A stretch of DNA of 64,000 nucleotides from Alloalcanivorax venustensis ISO4 (GTDB lineage: Bacteria > Pseudomonadota > Gammaproteobacteria > Pseudomonadales > Alcanivoracaceae): assembly GCF_015356855.1 (NCBI RefSeq), contig NZ_ARXR01000002.1, positions 62,001 to 126,000 on the forward strand. Reading direction: 5' to 3'. Below the pieces are notes generated by a model. It worked only from the letters and a program-made list of their open reading frames with translations. It did no database searches and was not told the origin of the DNA. Both the position numbers and the translations under genes were made by a program. Every line of letters starts with the position of its first letter. The stretch's first letter is position 1. Shown one piece after another: positions 50,100 through 61,314 of the stretch.

Positions 50100-52637
50100 A
50101 TGCGCTCTACCGTCGTCTGGATCCGCTCCCTCGTTCTCCTCGCCCTGGCCGGTGCCGGCGGCGCTCTTCTGGTCCTCGCCGCCTGCTACTTATACCTCGC
50201 GCCTCAGTTGCCCGCCGCCGGAGCGATCCGCGAGGTGGAGTATCAGATCCCGCTGCGTATCTACACCAGCGATCACAAACTGATCGCCGAGTACGGTGAG
50301 AAACGCCGCGAGCCGATCACCTATGAGGAGGTGCCCGAGCCGTTCATCCAGGCGGTGCTGGCCGCCGAGGACGAGCGCTTCTTCGAGCACCCCGGGGTCG
50401 ACCCCAAGGGCCTGCTGCGCGCCGCCGTGGAGCTGTTGCGCTACCAGGAGATACGCTCCGGCGGCTCGACCATCACCATGCAGGTGGCGCGCAACTTCTT
50501 CCTCGACCGGGAGCAGCGCTTCCTGCGCAAGTTCAACGAGATCGTGCTGGCGATCCAGATCGAACGGATCCTCGAGAAGGAGGAAATTCTCGAGCTGTAT
50601 CTGAACAAGATTTACCTGGGCCACCGGGCCTACGGCGCGGAAGCCGCCGCCCAGGTCTATTACGGCGAATCGATCAAGGACCTGTCGCTGCCCCAGTGGG
50701 CGATGATCGCCGGCCTGCCCAAGGCGCCCTCGGCCTATAACCCGATCACCAACCCGGAGCGGGCCCGCCAGCGCCGCAACTGGATCCTGTTCCGCATGGA
50801 AGAGACCGGCGCCATCGACAGCGAGCAACGGAAGCAGGCCCAGGCCGCGCCCGTCACCGCCCGCTACCACGCCGCCCGGCCGGAGGTGGAAGGCGCCTAC
50901 ATGGGCGAAGTCGCCCGGGTGCTGGCGGAGGATCTGGTGGAGCCGGACCTGTACACCGAGGGCCTGCGCATCATCACCACCCTCAACAGCAAACGCCAGA
51001 ACGCCGCCGTCACCGCCCTGCGCCAGGGTCTGCACGCCTACGACGAACGGCACGGCTGGCGCGGCCCGCTGGCGCGCATCGACGCCGGCGAGCTGCCGGA
51101 GCTGGGCTGGCCCGCCGAGCGGGACACCGAGGCCGCCCCCGACACCGATCAGCCGGAGCCGGAAATGGCCCAGGAGAAGGAGCCGGACCTGCTCGACGAA
51201 CTCGACGAGGACCTGGCCGCCTGGGTGGAACGGTTCAAGGACCAGGCCGATTTCGGCCCGCTGCGCACCGCCGCGGTGACCGCCGTGCGGGATCGCCAGG
51301 CGGCGGCACTGCTGCGCGACGGCAAGCAGGTGGTGCTGGACTGGGACGCCATCCGCTGGGCGCGGCCGGCCCTCAATAAAGGCTACGTGGGCGAAGCGCC
51401 GCAAACCGCCGCCGACGTGCTGGCCCCCGGCGACGTGGTCTACGTGCGCCCGGACGGCGGCGGCGAGGACGACCCCAGCTGGCGTCTGGCGCAGTTGCCG
51501 GTGGCGCAGTCCGCGCTGATCTCGCTGAACCCGGACACCGGCGCCGTGGAAGCAATGCAGGGCGGCTACAGCTTCTATGCGTCCAAGTTCAACCGCGCGC
51601 TGCAGGCCCGCCGCCAGGCCGGCTCGGTGTTCAAACCCTTCATCTACACCGCCGCCCTGGAAAGCGGCTTCACCCCGGCCACCATTATTAATGACGCGCC
51701 GCTGGTGTTCGACGACGACAAACTCAAGGACGCCTGGCGCCCGACCGGCGCCAGCGACCGCTTCTACGGCCCGACCCGGCTGCGCGAAGCGCTCTACCGC
51801 TCGCTCAACCTGGTGTCGATCCGCATCCTGCGCCAGGTCGGCATCAGCCAGGCCATGAACACCCTGGACCGGTTCGGGCTGCCCACCAAACGCTTCCAGC
51901 GCGACCTGTCGCTGGCGCTGGGCAGCGCCTCGGTGACACCGCTGGAGATCGCCCGCGCCTACTCGGTGTTCGCCAACGGCGGCTACCGGGTGGACCCCTG
52001 GTTCATCGAGCGCATCGAGGACAAGGACGGCAAGGTGCTCTGGAAGGCCCCGCGGGTGGAGCGCTGTGAAGCCCCCTGCGCGGTGGTCACCGCCGACAGC
52101 GAGGTCGCCGCGGAGCCGGAAACCGACGAAGACGGCAAACCGATCCAGCCACCGCCGACCATGGCGCCCCGGGTGATCGACGAAAACACCGCCTGGCTGA
52201 TGCATTCCATCCTCCAGGACGTGGTCAAGCGCGGCACCGGCAGCGACGCCCGTCGCCTGGGCCGCTCGGACCTGGCCGGCAAAACCGGCACCACCAATGA
52301 CCAGGTGGACGCCTGGTTCTCCGGCTATTCACCGGAGCTGGTGGCCACCGTGTGGGTGGGTTTCGACAACCCGGCTTCCCTGGGTAACGGCGAGTACGGC
52401 GGCCGCGCCGCCCTGCCCACCTGGATCGACTACATGGGCGTGGCCCTGGAAGGGGTCGAAGAGGTCCAGCCGCCGCAGCCGCCGGGCGTGGTGTCGGTGC
52501 GCATCGACCCGGACAGCGGCCTGCAGGCCCGCCCGGAGAACGAGGCCGCGATCTTCGAATACTTCCGCGAGGACAATGTGCCCGAGCTGGAAGCGCCGCA
52601 CAGCGGCGACGGCCGCTCGCCGGAACAGATCTTCTAG
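50100..52637 (+). CDS. mrcA: Penicillin-binding protein 1A
   Basis: PBP1A polymerises and cross-links peptidoglycan. The 845-residue protein has an N-terminal membrane anchor (about 8-32), a GT51 domain with catalytic Glu in AAEDERFFEHPG (about 90) and GGSTITMQVARNFFL. An OB-like insertion (about 300-470) is rich in Glu/Asp. The transpeptidase has SVFK (AGSVFKPFIY), SLN and KTGTT motifs. ATG 50100 is chosen because the upstream ATG at 50040 lies inside the -10 box. Pairing with divergent pilM is typical. Confidence 0.95.
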   Translation: MRSTVVWIRSLVLLALAGAGGALLVLAACYLYLAPQLPAAGAIREVEYQIPLRIYTSDHKLIAEYGEKRREPITYEEVPEPFIQAVLAAEDERFFEHPGVDPKGLLRAAVELLRYQEIRSGGSTITMQVARNFFLDREQRFLRKFNEIVLAIQIERILEKEEILELYLNKIYLGHRAYGAEAAAQVYYGESIKDLSLPQWAMIAGLPKAPSAYNPITNPERARQRRNWILFRMEETGAIDSEQRKQAQAAPVTARYHAARPEVEGAYMGEVARVLAEDLVEPDLYTEGLRIITTLNSKRQNAAVTALRQGLHAYDERHGWRGPLARIDAGELPELGWPAERDTEAAPDTDQPEPEMAQEKEPDLLDELDEDLAAWVERFKDQADFGPLRTAAVTAVRDRQAAALLRDGKQVVLDWDAIRWARPALNKGYVGEAPQTAADVLAPGDVVYVRPDGGGEDDPSWRLAQLPVAQSALISLNPDTGAVEAMQGGYSFYASKFNRALQARRQAGSVFKPFIYTAALESGFTPATIINDAPLVFDDDKLKDAWRPTGASDRFYGPTRLREALYRSLNLVSIRILRQVGISQAMNTLDRFGLPTKRFQRDLSLALGSASVTPLEIARAYSVFANGGYRVDPWFIERIEDKDGKVLWKAPRVERCEAPCAVVTADSEVAAEPETDEDGKPIQPPPTMAPRVIDENTAWLMHSILQDVVKRGTGSDARRLGRSDLAGKTGTTNDQVDAWFSGYSPELVATVWVGFDNPASLGNGEYGGRAALPTWIDYMGVALEGVEEVQPPQPPGVVSVRIDPDSGLQARPENEAAIFEYFREDNVPELEAPHSGDGRSPEQIF

Positions 52638-52665
52638 GCGGCGGAGGCCGCTCCCACAGAAGCAT

Positions 52666-52694
52666 AAAAAAGGGCCGGCAATGCCGGCCCTTTT
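52666..52694. terminator. Bidirectional terminator between ponA and maeB
   Basis: AAGGGCCGGCA (52670-52680) and TGCCGGCCCTT (52682-52692) form an 11-bp stem with an A-run before and a T-run after, so it can serve both convergent genes. A short remnant of the palindromic repeat (GGCCGCTCCCACAG) precedes it. Confidence 0.85.
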
Positions 52695-52721
52695 CGATTG
52701 GCGCTTAGCGAGCGGTCCGCT

Positions 52722-53996
<1,275 letters not shown>

Positions 53997-54069
53997 GGTG
54001 GTCTCCGCTTCCCGCTCTGGGACAAAGCCAGTCTAGGCTGATAAAAGAGTATGACGCGTGATTCCGAAC

Positions 54070-54099
54070 GCAAAAAGCACCCTGGCGGGTGCTTTTTGC
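54070..54099 (-). terminator. Terminator of rpmE
   Basis: GCAAAAAGCACCC (54070-54082) and GGGTGCTTTTTGC (54087-54099) form a 13-bp stem with a TGGC loop. On the minus strand the arm carries TTTTT and sits just after the rpmE stop codon. Confidence 0.85.
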
Positions 54100-54127
54100 A
54101 GGCAAGAAACAGTGGAAGCAGACTCGC

Positions 54128-54349
54128 TTACTTTTTCTTGCCTGAGCTGATCACGCCGAAACGTTGCTTGAACTTGTCGACCTGGCCACCGCTCTCGGCC
54201 TGCTTCTGCTTGCCGGTGTAGAACGGGTGGCACTGCGAGCACACGTCCACCTCGAAAGAGCCGCCACGAGTGGAACGGGTTTCGATCACATTCCCGCAGC
54301 TGCAGGTAATGGACACGTCCTGGTAATCGGGATGAATCTCTGATTTCAT
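54128..54349 (-). CDS. rpmE: 50S ribosomal protein L31 (zinc form)
   Basis: L31 bridges the ribosomal subunits. The 73-residue protein is the zinc-binding C+ type with Cys16, Cys18, Cys37 and Cys40 ([16 protein letters not shown]). The C-terminal tail is lysine-rich. It is transcribed divergently from priA and ends at a strong terminator. Confidence 0.97.
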   Translation of the reverse strand: MKSEIHPDYQDVSITCSCGNVIETRSTRGGSFEVDVCSQCHPFYTGKQKQAESGGQVDKFKQRFGVISSGKKK

Positions 54350-54491
54350 AGCAAAGCTCCTTCAGGTGTCGCCACCCGAACCTGCGCTGGACTGCGCTCT
54401 GTCGGGCACCACACTTGCTTGCGCCGGGCAAAAGTGAGCGCGAATCATAACAGCTTGACACCGATGCGCAAGAGATAAACCGGAACCTTCC

Positions 54492-56693
54492 GTGCCTTCT
54501 GAGTCCATCATACAGGTCGCCCTGCCGGTGCCCCTGCCGGGATGCTTCGACTACCGCCTGCCGGCGGGATCGCCGACGCCGCCCCGAGGCGCCCGCGTGC
54601 AGGTGCCGTTCGGCCGCCGCACCCTGGTGGGGCTGGTCCACGGCCACCAGCCCAGCCAGTTCACCAAACTCAAGAACGTACAGCGCGTCCTCGACCAGGA
54701 AGCGGTCATCGACGAGGCGCTCTATACCCTTTGTGAGCGGGCCGCCCGCTACTACCACCACCCGCTCGGCGAAGTGCTGGGGTTCGTGCTGCCGGCGCTG
54801 CTGCGCCAGGGCCAGCCGGCGCTGGCCGGCGGCGAGGTGCGCTGGCGGCTCACCGACCGTGGCCACCACGTCAGCGACGACCGCCTGACCCGCGCACCCC
54901 GCCAGCTACAGGCGCTCACCGTATTAAAGGAACACCCGGACGGCCTGACCCCGGCGATGCTGGAGGCGCTGTCGGTCTCCAAATCGGCGCTGCAGGCCCT
55001 GCGCGACAAGGAATGGGTGGAACGGGTGGAGCTGCAGCCGGAGGCCGCCGGCACCCCCGCCGAAGTGCTCGCCGAGCCGGCCCTGGCCGCCAACCCGGAA
55101 CAGCGCGCCGCCATCCACGCCATCGTCGACGCCCAGGGCTTCCAGCCGTTCCTGCTCGACGGCGTCACCGGCAGCGGCAAGACCGAGGTCTACCTGCAGG
55201 CCATGGCGCCGGTGCTGGCCGCCGGCAAACAGGTGCTGATGCTGGTGCCGGAGATCGGCCTGACGCCCCAGACCCTGCGCCGCTTCCGCCAGCGCTTCGC
55301 GGTGCCGGTGACGGTGCTGCACTCCGGGCTCACCGACCGCGAGCGCCTGGACGCCTGGGTGGCCGCCCGGGACGGCCGGGCGCGCATTATCATCGGCACC
55401 CGCTCGGCGGTGTTCACGCCGCTCGCCCACCCGGGGCTGATCATCGTCGACGAAACCCACGACGCCTCCCTGAAACAGCAGGACGGCTTCCGCTACCACG
55501 CCCGCGACCTGGCCACCTGGCGCGCCCAGCAACTGGCGGTGCCGGTGGTGCACGGCAGCGCCACCCCGGCGCTGGAGACCCTGCACCTGGCCCGCACCGG
55601 CCGCTACCACTGGCTGCGCCTGACGCGCCGCGCCGGCGACGCGGGCGCGCCGCCCATCGAGCTGCTCGACGCCCGCGACACCACCCCGGACCGGCCGCTG
55701 CTGCCCACCGCCCTCAAGGCGATCCGCGACACCCTGGCGCGCGGCGAGCAGGCGCTGGTGTTCCTCAACCGGCGCGGCTTCGCCCCGGTGATTCTGTGCC
55801 GGGACTGCGGCTGGCAGGACGAATGCCCGCGCTGCGACAGCCTGATGACCTGGCACCGCAGCGAACAGCAACTGCGCTGCCACCATTGCGGCCACCAGCA
55901 CCGGGTGCCGCAGCGCTGCGGCGACTGCGGCTCCACCAACCTCACCGACGCCGGCGCCGGCACCGAAAAACTGGAAGCGCTGCTGGAAAAGGAGTGCGAG
56001 CAGGTCAAAGGCGGCGCGCCGGTGGTGCGCATCGACCGCGACACCACCCGCCGCAAGGGCAGCCTGGACGCCAAGCTGGCGCAGATCCAGAAAGGCGAGC
56101 CGGCGGTGCTGGTGGGCACCCAGATGCTCGCCAAGGGCCACCACTTCCCGCGCCTGAGCCTGGCGGTGATCACCAATATGGACGCCGGCTTCCTGAGCGC
56201 CGACTTTCGCGGCCCGGAGCAGGCCGCCCAGCTGCTGCTGCAGGTGGCCGGCCGCAGCGGCCGCCAGGACCGCCCCGGGCGGGTGCTGATGCAGAGCCGC
56301 CACACCGACCACAACCTGGTACAGCTGGCCGCCGCCGGCGACTATCAGGCGCTCGCCAATACCCTGCTGGAAGAACGGCGCGGCGCCGGCTGGCCGCCGT
56401 TCGGCCACCTCGCCCTGCTGCGCTGCGAGGCGATGACCATGGCCCAGGCGCTCACCTTCCTGGACGAGTGCGCCGCCGGGCTGCCGGCGCTGGACAACGT
56501 CCATGTGCTGGGGCCGGTGCCGGCGCCGATGGAGAAGCGCGCCGGCCGCTACCGCGCCCAGCTGCTGCTGCAAAGCAACCAGCGCCCGGCCCTGCACGGC
56601 CTGCTCGATGCGCTGATGGAACACGCCCGCGCCCTGCCTTCCGGGCGCCGCTGCCGCTGGCACCTGGACGTAGACCCGATCGACCTATTGTGA
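54492..56693 (+). CDS. priA: Primosomal replication restart helicase PriA
   Basis: PriA restarts collapsed replication forks. The 733-residue protein has an N-terminal DNA-binding domain (VALPVPLPGCFDYRLP). The helicase P-loop is LLDGVTGSGKTEVYLQ near 222, and the Walker B IIVDETHDASLKQQDGFRYHARD has DETH where E. coli has DEEH. Zinc cysteines are CRDCGWQDECPRC and CHHCG/CGDCG. GGPEQAAQLLLQVAGRSGR is motif VI. The start is GTG 54492, divergent from rpmE. Confidence 0.96.
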   Translation: MPSESIIQVALPVPLPGCFDYRLPAGSPTPPRGARVQVPFGRRTLVGLVHGHQPSQFTKLKNVQRVLDQEAVIDEALYTLCERAARYYHHPLGEVLGFVLPALLRQGQPALAGGEVRWRLTDRGHHVSDDRLTRAPRQLQALTVLKEHPDGLTPAMLEALSVSKSALQALRDKEWVERVELQPEAAGTPAEVLAEPALAANPEQRAAIHAIVDAQGFQPFLLDGVTGSGKTEVYLQAMAPVLAAGKQVLMLVPEIGLTPQTLRRFRQRFAVPVTVLHSGLTDRERLDAWVAARDGRARIIIGTRSAVFTPLAHPGLIIVDETHDASLKQQDGFRYHARDLATWRAQQLAVPVVHGSATPALETLHLARTGRYHWLRLTRRAGDAGAPPIELLDARDTTPDRPLLPTALKAIRDTLARGEQALVFLNRRGFAPVILCRDCGWQDECPRCDSLMTWHRSEQQLRCHHCGHQHRVPQRCGDCGSTNLTDAGAGTEKLEALLEKECEQVKGGAPVVRIDRDTTRRKGSLDAKLAQIQKGEPAVLVGTQMLAKGHHFPRLSLAVITNMDAGFLSADFRGPEQAAQLLLQVAGRSGRQDRPGRVLMQSRHTDHNLVQLAAAGDYQALANTLLEERRGAGWPPFGHLALLRCEAMTMAQALTFLDECAAGLPALDNVHVLGPVPAPMEKRAGRYRAQLLLQSNQRPALHGLLDALMEHARALPSGRRCRWHLDVDPIDLL

Positions 56694-56731
56694 ACGGGGC
56701 CTAGGGGGCGGCATTCCCTTTCCGATTGCCG

Positions 56732-56737
56732 TACAAT
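56732..56737 (+). promoter_or_regulatory. -10 box (TACAAT) for argS
   Basis: TACAAT lies 30 bases before the argS ATG. No strong -35 is visible at the usual spacing. Confidence 0.45.
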
Positions 56738-56767
56738 CGCCCGTCCATCCAATGGCCGCGATGAAGC

Positions 56768-58534
56768 ATGAAAGACCGCCTGATACCCCTGATCGAACAC
56801 GCTCTGGACACCCTGCGCGACAACGGCACCCTGCCCGGCGATGCCCGGCCTCCAGTGCAGATTGATCGCACCAAGGACAAAAGCCACGGCGACTTCGCCA
56901 CCAACATCGCCCTGATGCTGGCCAAGCCCGCCGGGCTCAAGCCCCGCGATCTGGCCCAGTCCCTGATCGAGGCGCTGCCCGATGACCCGGCGGTGGCCAA
57001 GGTGGAAATCGCCGGCCCCGGGTTCATCAATTTCTTCCAGGCGGCCCAGTGGCTGAACGGTCAGCTGGAAGCGGCGCTCGACGATCCCTACCTGGCGGTG
57101 CCGCGCCCGGAGAACGCGCAAACCGTGGTGGTGGACTATTCTTCGCCCAACCTGGCCAAGGAAATGCACGTCGGCCATCTGCGCTCCACCATCATCGGTG
57201 ACGCCGTGGTGCGCACGCTTTCCTTCCTGGGCCATAAGGTGGTGCCGCAGAATCACGTCGGCGACTGGGGCACCCAGTTCGGCATGCTGCTCGCCTACCT
57301 GGAAGAGCAGAAAGACCAGGAGAGCGGCGAGCAGCTCAACCGGGAACTGGGCGATCTGGAGAACTTCTACCGCGCCGCCAAGCAGCGCTTCGACGAGTCA
57401 CCGGAGTTCGCCGACCGGGCCCGCGCGCTGGTGGTCAAGCTGCAGTCCGGCGACGATTACTGCCTGTCCCTGTGGCGCGAGTTCAACCAGGTGTCCCTGA
57501 GCCACTGCGACGCAGTCTACCGCCGCCTGGGCGTCACCCTGGGCCCCGACGACGTGCGCGGCGAAAGCGCCTACAACGACGACCTGGCCCGGGTGGTCGC
57601 CGACCTCGACAAGGCCGGCCTGCTCACCGAGGACCAGGGCGCCCAGTGCGTGTTCCTGGACGAGTTCAAGAACAAGGACGGCGACCCGCTGCCGGTGATC
57701 GTGCGCAAGGCGGACGGCGGCTACCTGTACGCCACCACCGACCTGGCGGCGCTGCGCTACCGTGCCGGTACCCTGGGCGCCGACCGCATCCTGTATTTCG
57801 TCGACCAACGCCAGGCGCTGCATTTCCAGCAGATTTTCACCGTCGCCCGGCGCGCCGGCTTCGTCGGCGAAGGCGTGGACCTGGCGCATATGGGCTTCGG
57901 CACCATGAACGGTCCGGACGGCCGCCCCTTCAAGACCCGCGACGGCGGCACCGTCAAACTGATCGACCTGCTCGACGAAGCGGAGCAGCGCGCCTATGAC
58001 CTGGTGCGTTCGAAAAACGCGGATCTGGAAGACGGCGAGCTGCGCGACATCGCCCGCTCGGTGGGCATCGGCGCGGTCAAATACGCCGACCTGAGCAAAA
58101 ACCGCAGCAGCGACTACATCTTCGATTTCAATCAGATGCTCAGCTTCGACGGCAATACCGCGCCCTATTTGCTGTACGCCTACACCCGGGTGGTGAGCGT
58201 GTTCCGCAAGGCCGGGCTGGCGCTGGACCAGGTGCAGAGCCAGGTGAGCGGCGATTTTCAGCTTGAGCACGACGCGGAGCAGGCGCTGGCCGCCCGCCTG
58301 GTGCAGTTCGGCGAGGTGATCGGTCAGGTGGCCGACAAGGGCCAGCCGCACTTCCTGTGCGCCTACCTGTACGATCTCGCCGGCCTGTTTTCCGCCTTCT
58401 ATGAACACTGCCCGATTCTCGCCGTGGACGACCCGGCGATCCGCGCCAGCCGCCTGAAACTGGCGGCGCTCACCGCGCGTACCCTGTCACGGGGCCTGGC
58501 GCTGTTGGGCCTGACACCCCTGGAGCGTATGTAA
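56768..58534 (+). CDS. argS: Arginyl-tRNA synthetase
   Basis: ArgRS charges tRNA-Arg. The 588-residue class I enzyme has the N-terminal tRNA-binding Add1 domain ([22 protein letters not shown]). The HIGH-type signature is [21 protein letters not shown] near 122-142, with TDLAALRYR and [17 protein letters not shown] nearby, and then a helical anticodon domain. ATG 56768 gives the family N-terminus. It runs into the SPOR gene with a one-base overlap (TAATG). Confidence 0.97.
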   Translation: MKDRLIPLIEHALDTLRDNGTLPGDARPPVQIDRTKDKSHGDFATNIALMLAKPAGLKPRDLAQSLIEALPDDPAVAKVEIAGPGFINFFQAAQWLNGQLEAALDDPYLAVPRPENAQTVVVDYSSPNLAKEMHVGHLRSTIIGDAVVRTLSFLGHKVVPQNHVGDWGTQFGMLLAYLEEQKDQESGEQLNRELGDLENFYRAAKQRFDESPEFADRARALVVKLQSGDDYCLSLWREFNQVSLSHCDAVYRRLGVTLGPDDVRGESAYNDDLARVVADLDKAGLLTEDQGAQCVFLDEFKNKDGDPLPVIVRKADGGYLYATTDLAALRYRAGTLGADRILYFVDQRQALHFQQIFTVARRAGFVGEGVDLAHMGFGTMNGPDGRPFKTRDGGTVKLIDLLDEAEQRAYDLVRSKNADLEDGELRDIARSVGIGAVKYADLSKNRSSDYIFDFNQMLSFDGNTAPYLLYAYTRVVSVFRKAGLALDQVQSQVSGDFQLEHDAEQALAARLVQFGEVIGQVADKGQPHFLCAYLYDLAGLFSAFYEHCPILAVDDPAIRASRLKLAALTARTLSRGLALLGLTPLERM

Positions 58535-59160
58535 TGGCGAAGAACACCTCGCGCCGTGGCGCCAGTCGCGGCGGCTCGAAAAAGCAGTCGCGCCAGGTAC
58601 CCGGCTGGGTCTGGCTGTTCACCGGCGTCATCGGCGGCCTGTTCGTGGCGTTTCTGGTCCATCTCGCCCAGGTGCAGATGGAACAGGGCCGCACCGGCGG
58701 CGGTGACCGCACCGCGGTCGAGAAACCGCAACCCGAGGAAAAAGACAGCGACGGCGCCGCCAAGGACGACCAGCCCAAGTTCGACTTCTACGCGGTCTTG
58801 CCGAAGATGGAAGTGATCGTGCCCAAGGGCGAAGGCGACGAGCAGGAAGCCAGCCGGGGCGGCGGTGACGATACCGCCGAGGGCGAAAAGACCGCCGACA
58901 AGCCGGTGGCCGGACGCCACGACAAGCGCTTCCTGCTGCAGGCCGGCAGCTTCCGCAACGAGAAGGACGCCGACCGGCGCCGCGCGGAGCTGATCCTCAA
59001 GGGTTACCAGGCGCGCATTCAACCGGTGGACATGGACAACGGCGACACCTGGCACCGGGTGATGATCGGCCCCTATGACAACATCAACACGCTGCACCGC
59101 GCCCAGGACAAACTGGCCGCCAACGGCGTGGAGACTCTGCCGATTCAGTTGAAAGACTAA
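58534..59160 (+). CDS. SPOR-domain cell division protein (FtsN-like)
   Basis: The 208-residue protein has a basic cytoplasmic tail, one membrane helix (about 25-46) and a linker with FDFYAVLPKMEVIVP. A C-terminal SPOR domain (about 128-205; DKRFLLQAGSFRNEKDADRRRAEL, HRVMIGPYDN) binds septal glycan. Position between argS and hslVU is where ftsN lies in many relatives. It shares one base with argS. Confidence 0.88.
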   Translation: MAKNTSRRGASRGGSKKQSRQVPGWVWLFTGVIGGLFVAFLVHLAQVQMEQGRTGGGDRTAVEKPQPEEKDSDGAAKDDQPKFDFYAVLPKMEVIVPKGEGDEQEASRGGGDDTAEGEKTADKPVAGRHDKRFLLQAGSFRNEKDADRRRAELILKGYQARIQPVDMDNGDTWHRVMIGPYDNINTLHRAQDKLAANGVETLPIQLKD

Positions 59161-59180
59161 CAGGCGTCTGAAAACCCGCG

Positions 59181-59207
59181 CTTGAAAACCTCCTGCCCCA
59201 CCCGCAC
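59181..59207 (+). promoter_or_regulatory. Sigma-32-like promoter for hslVU
   Basis: A perfect CTTGAAA (59181-59187) is followed after 13 bases by CCCGCAC (59201-59207), a partial match to CCCATnT. hslVU is a heat-shock operon in E. coli, and the dnaK and grpE promoters here have a similar form. Confidence 0.45.
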
Positions 59208-59238
59208 ATCCTGTTCAAATCAGGATAAGGAGGTTTCC

Positions 59239-59775
59239 GTGGAGCAATATCACGGCACGACCATCGTCTCGGTTCGACGCGGCAATAACGTCGTGATCGG
59301 CGGCGACGGCCAGGTAACGCTGGGCAATACCATCATGAAGGGCAACGCGCGCAAAGTGCGCCGCCTCTACCACGGCAAGGTGATCGCCGGTTTCGCCGGC
59401 GGCACCGCCGACGCCTTCACGCTGTTCGAACGCTTCGAAGCCCAGCTGGAAAAACATCAGGGCCACCTGGTGCGCGCCGCCGTGGAGCTGGCCAAGGACT
59501 GGCGCACCGACCGCGCCCTGCGCCGCCTGGAAGCGCTGCTCGCCGTGGCGGACAAGGAAAACTCCCTGATCATCACCGGTAACGGCGACGTGGTGGAGCC
59601 CGAAGAGGGGCTGATCGCGATCGGCTCCGGCGGCCCGTTCGCGCAATCCGCCGCCAGCGCCCTGCTGCACAACACCGACCTGCCGGCCCGCGACGTGGTG
59701 GCGCAAAGCCTGAAAATCGCCGGCGACATCTGCATCTACACCAACCAGAATCACACCTTTGAGGAGATCGAATAG
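59239..59775 (+). CDS. hslV: ATP-dependent protease subunit HslV
   Basis: HslV is the proteasome-like peptidase that works with HslU. The 178-residue protein has the N-terminal nucleophile in [20 protein letters not shown]; the catalytic Thr is residue 7, so MEQYHG must be removed, whereas E. coli has only Met. [21 protein letters not shown] and [15 protein letters not shown] follow. The start GTG 59239 has AAGGAGG at 5 bases. It overlaps hslU by one base. Confidence 0.97.
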   Translation: MEQYHGTTIVSVRRGNNVVIGGDGQVTLGNTIMKGNARKVRRLYHGKVIAGFAGGTADAFTLFERFEAQLEKHQGHLVRAAVELAKDWRTDRALRRLEALLAVADKENSLIITGNGDVVEPEEGLIAIGSGGPFAQSAASALLHNTDLPARDVVAQSLKIAGDICIYTNQNHTFEEIE

Positions 59776-61106
59776 TGTCCTCCTTGTCTCCCCGTGACAT
59801 CGTCAGCGAACTCAACCGGCACATCGTCGGCCAGGAAAACGCCAAGAAGGCGGTGGCCCTGGCCCTGCGCAACCGCTGGCGGCGCATGCAGCTGCCGGAA
59901 GAGATGCGCGCCGAAGTGGCGCCCAAGAACATCCTTATGATCGGCCCCACCGGCGTCGGTAAAACCGAAATCGCGCGGCGCCTGGCGAAACTGGCCGACG
60001 CGCCCTTCCTGAAGATCGAAGCCACCAAGTTCACCGAGGTGGGCTATGTGGGCCGGGACGTGGAATCCATCATCCGCGATCTGATGGAAGTGGCGATCAA
60101 ATTGCTGCGCGAAAAGGAAATGGCCCGCGTGCGGCACAAGGCGGAAGACGCCGCCGAGGACCGGGTGCTCGACGCCCTGCTGCCCAACGCCCGCGGCGAG
60201 CAAGCCGACAATGATTCCAACACCCGCCAGATCTTCCGCAAAAAACTGCGCGAAGGCGAACTGGACGACAAAGAAATCGAAGTCGAAGTCAGCGCCAACC
60301 CGCAAGGGGTGGAGATCATGGCGCCGCCGGGCATGGAAGAAATGACCAGCCAGCTGCAGCAGATGTTCTCGCGCATGGGCGGCAGCGGCCGCAAGAAATC
60401 GCAGAAGCTGAAAGTGCGCGAAGCGCTGCGCCTGCTGCGTGACGAGGAAGCGGCCCGCTTCGTCAACGAAGACGAGCTCAAGGTGCAGGCCATCGACGTG
60501 GTGGAAAACCACGGCATCGTCTTTATCGATGAGCTGGACAAGGTGGCCAAGCGCTCCGAGACCGGCGGCACCGACGTGTCCCGCGAAGGCGTGCAGCGCG
60601 ATCTGCTGCCGTTGATCGAAGGCTCCACGGTGAGCACCAAGTACGGCATGGTGCGCACCGACCACATTCTGTTCATCGCCTCCGGCGCCTTCCACCTGGC
60701 CAAGCCCAGCGACCTGATCCCGGAGCTGCAGGGCCGCCTGCCGATCCGCGTCGAGCTGAGCGCGCTCACCCCCGAGGAATTCGAGCGCATCCTTACCGAG
60801 CCCAAATGCTCGCTCACCGAGCAGTACAAGGCGCTGCTCGCCACCGAGGGGCTCAACCTGGAACTCACCGACGACTGCATCCGCCGGATCGCGGAAGTGG
60901 CCTGGCAGGTCAACGAGCGCACCGAGAACATCGGCGCCCGCCGCCTGCACACGGTGATGGAAAAGCTGCTCGAGGAAATCAGCTACGACGCCGACGACCT
61001 GGCCACCCAGTACCACGACAAACCGCTGGTGCTGGACGCCGAAGCCGTCGACCGCTACCTCGGCGAACTGGCCTCCGACGAAGACCTGAGCCGCTACATC
61101 CTCTAG
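59775..61106 (+). CDS. hslU: ATP-dependent protease ATPase subunit HslU
   Basis: HslU unfolds substrates and feeds them to HslV. The 443-residue protein is the same length as in E. coli. Walker A is GPTGVGKTE (57-65), [14 protein letters not shown] the pore region, Walker [12 protein letters not shown], and [16 protein letters not shown] the sensor-2 area. The start GTG 59775 follows GAGGAG, overlapping the hslV TAG by one base. Confidence 0.97.
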   Translation: MSSLSPRDIVSELNRHIVGQENAKKAVALALRNRWRRMQLPEEMRAEVAPKNILMIGPTGVGKTEIARRLAKLADAPFLKIEATKFTEVGYVGRDVESIIRDLMEVAIKLLREKEMARVRHKAEDAAEDRVLDALLPNARGEQADNDSNTRQIFRKKLREGELDDKEIEVEVSANPQGVEIMAPPGMEEMTSQLQQMFSRMGGSGRKKSQKLKVREALRLLRDEEAARFVNEDELKVQAIDVVENHGIVFIDELDKVAKRSETGGTDVSREGVQRDLLPLIEGSTVSTKYGMVRTDHILFIASGAFHLAKPSDLIPELQGRLPIRVELSALTPEEFERILTEPKCSLTEQYKALLATEGLNLELTDDCIRRIAEVAWQVNERTENIGARRLHTVMEKLLEEISYDADDLATQYHDKPLVLDAEAVDRYLGELASDEDLSRYIL

Positions 61107-61111
61107 CGGCT

Positions 61112-61280
61112 TGTAGGAGCGGGCCTGTGGGAGCGGGCCTGTGGGAGCGGGCCCCGCCCGCGAAAGGGAGCGAAGCTCCCGGCAGGATCCCAGAGACCTA
61201 CCCAAGCACGCTACCAATAAGGCCTCTGGTATCCTGCCGGCCGGCTTTGCCGGCCTTTCGCGGGCAAGGCCCGCTCCTAC
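61112..61280. repeat. Palindromic intergenic repeat, full copy with triplicated end
   Basis: Three 14-base units TGTRGGAGCGGGCC start at 61112, 61126 and 61140, followed by the same plan as the 22612 copy. That plan is GCCCGCGAAAGG, a hairpin, GGCAGGATCCCAGAGACC, GGCCTCTGGTATCCTGCC, a GGCCGGC hairpin, and CCTTTCGCGGGC..CTCCTAC. It fills the gap between hslU and the next gene. Confidence 0.85.
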
Positions 61281-61314
61281 AATTCTGCTATCATCGCCCG
61301 CCGGAGGATCCGTC

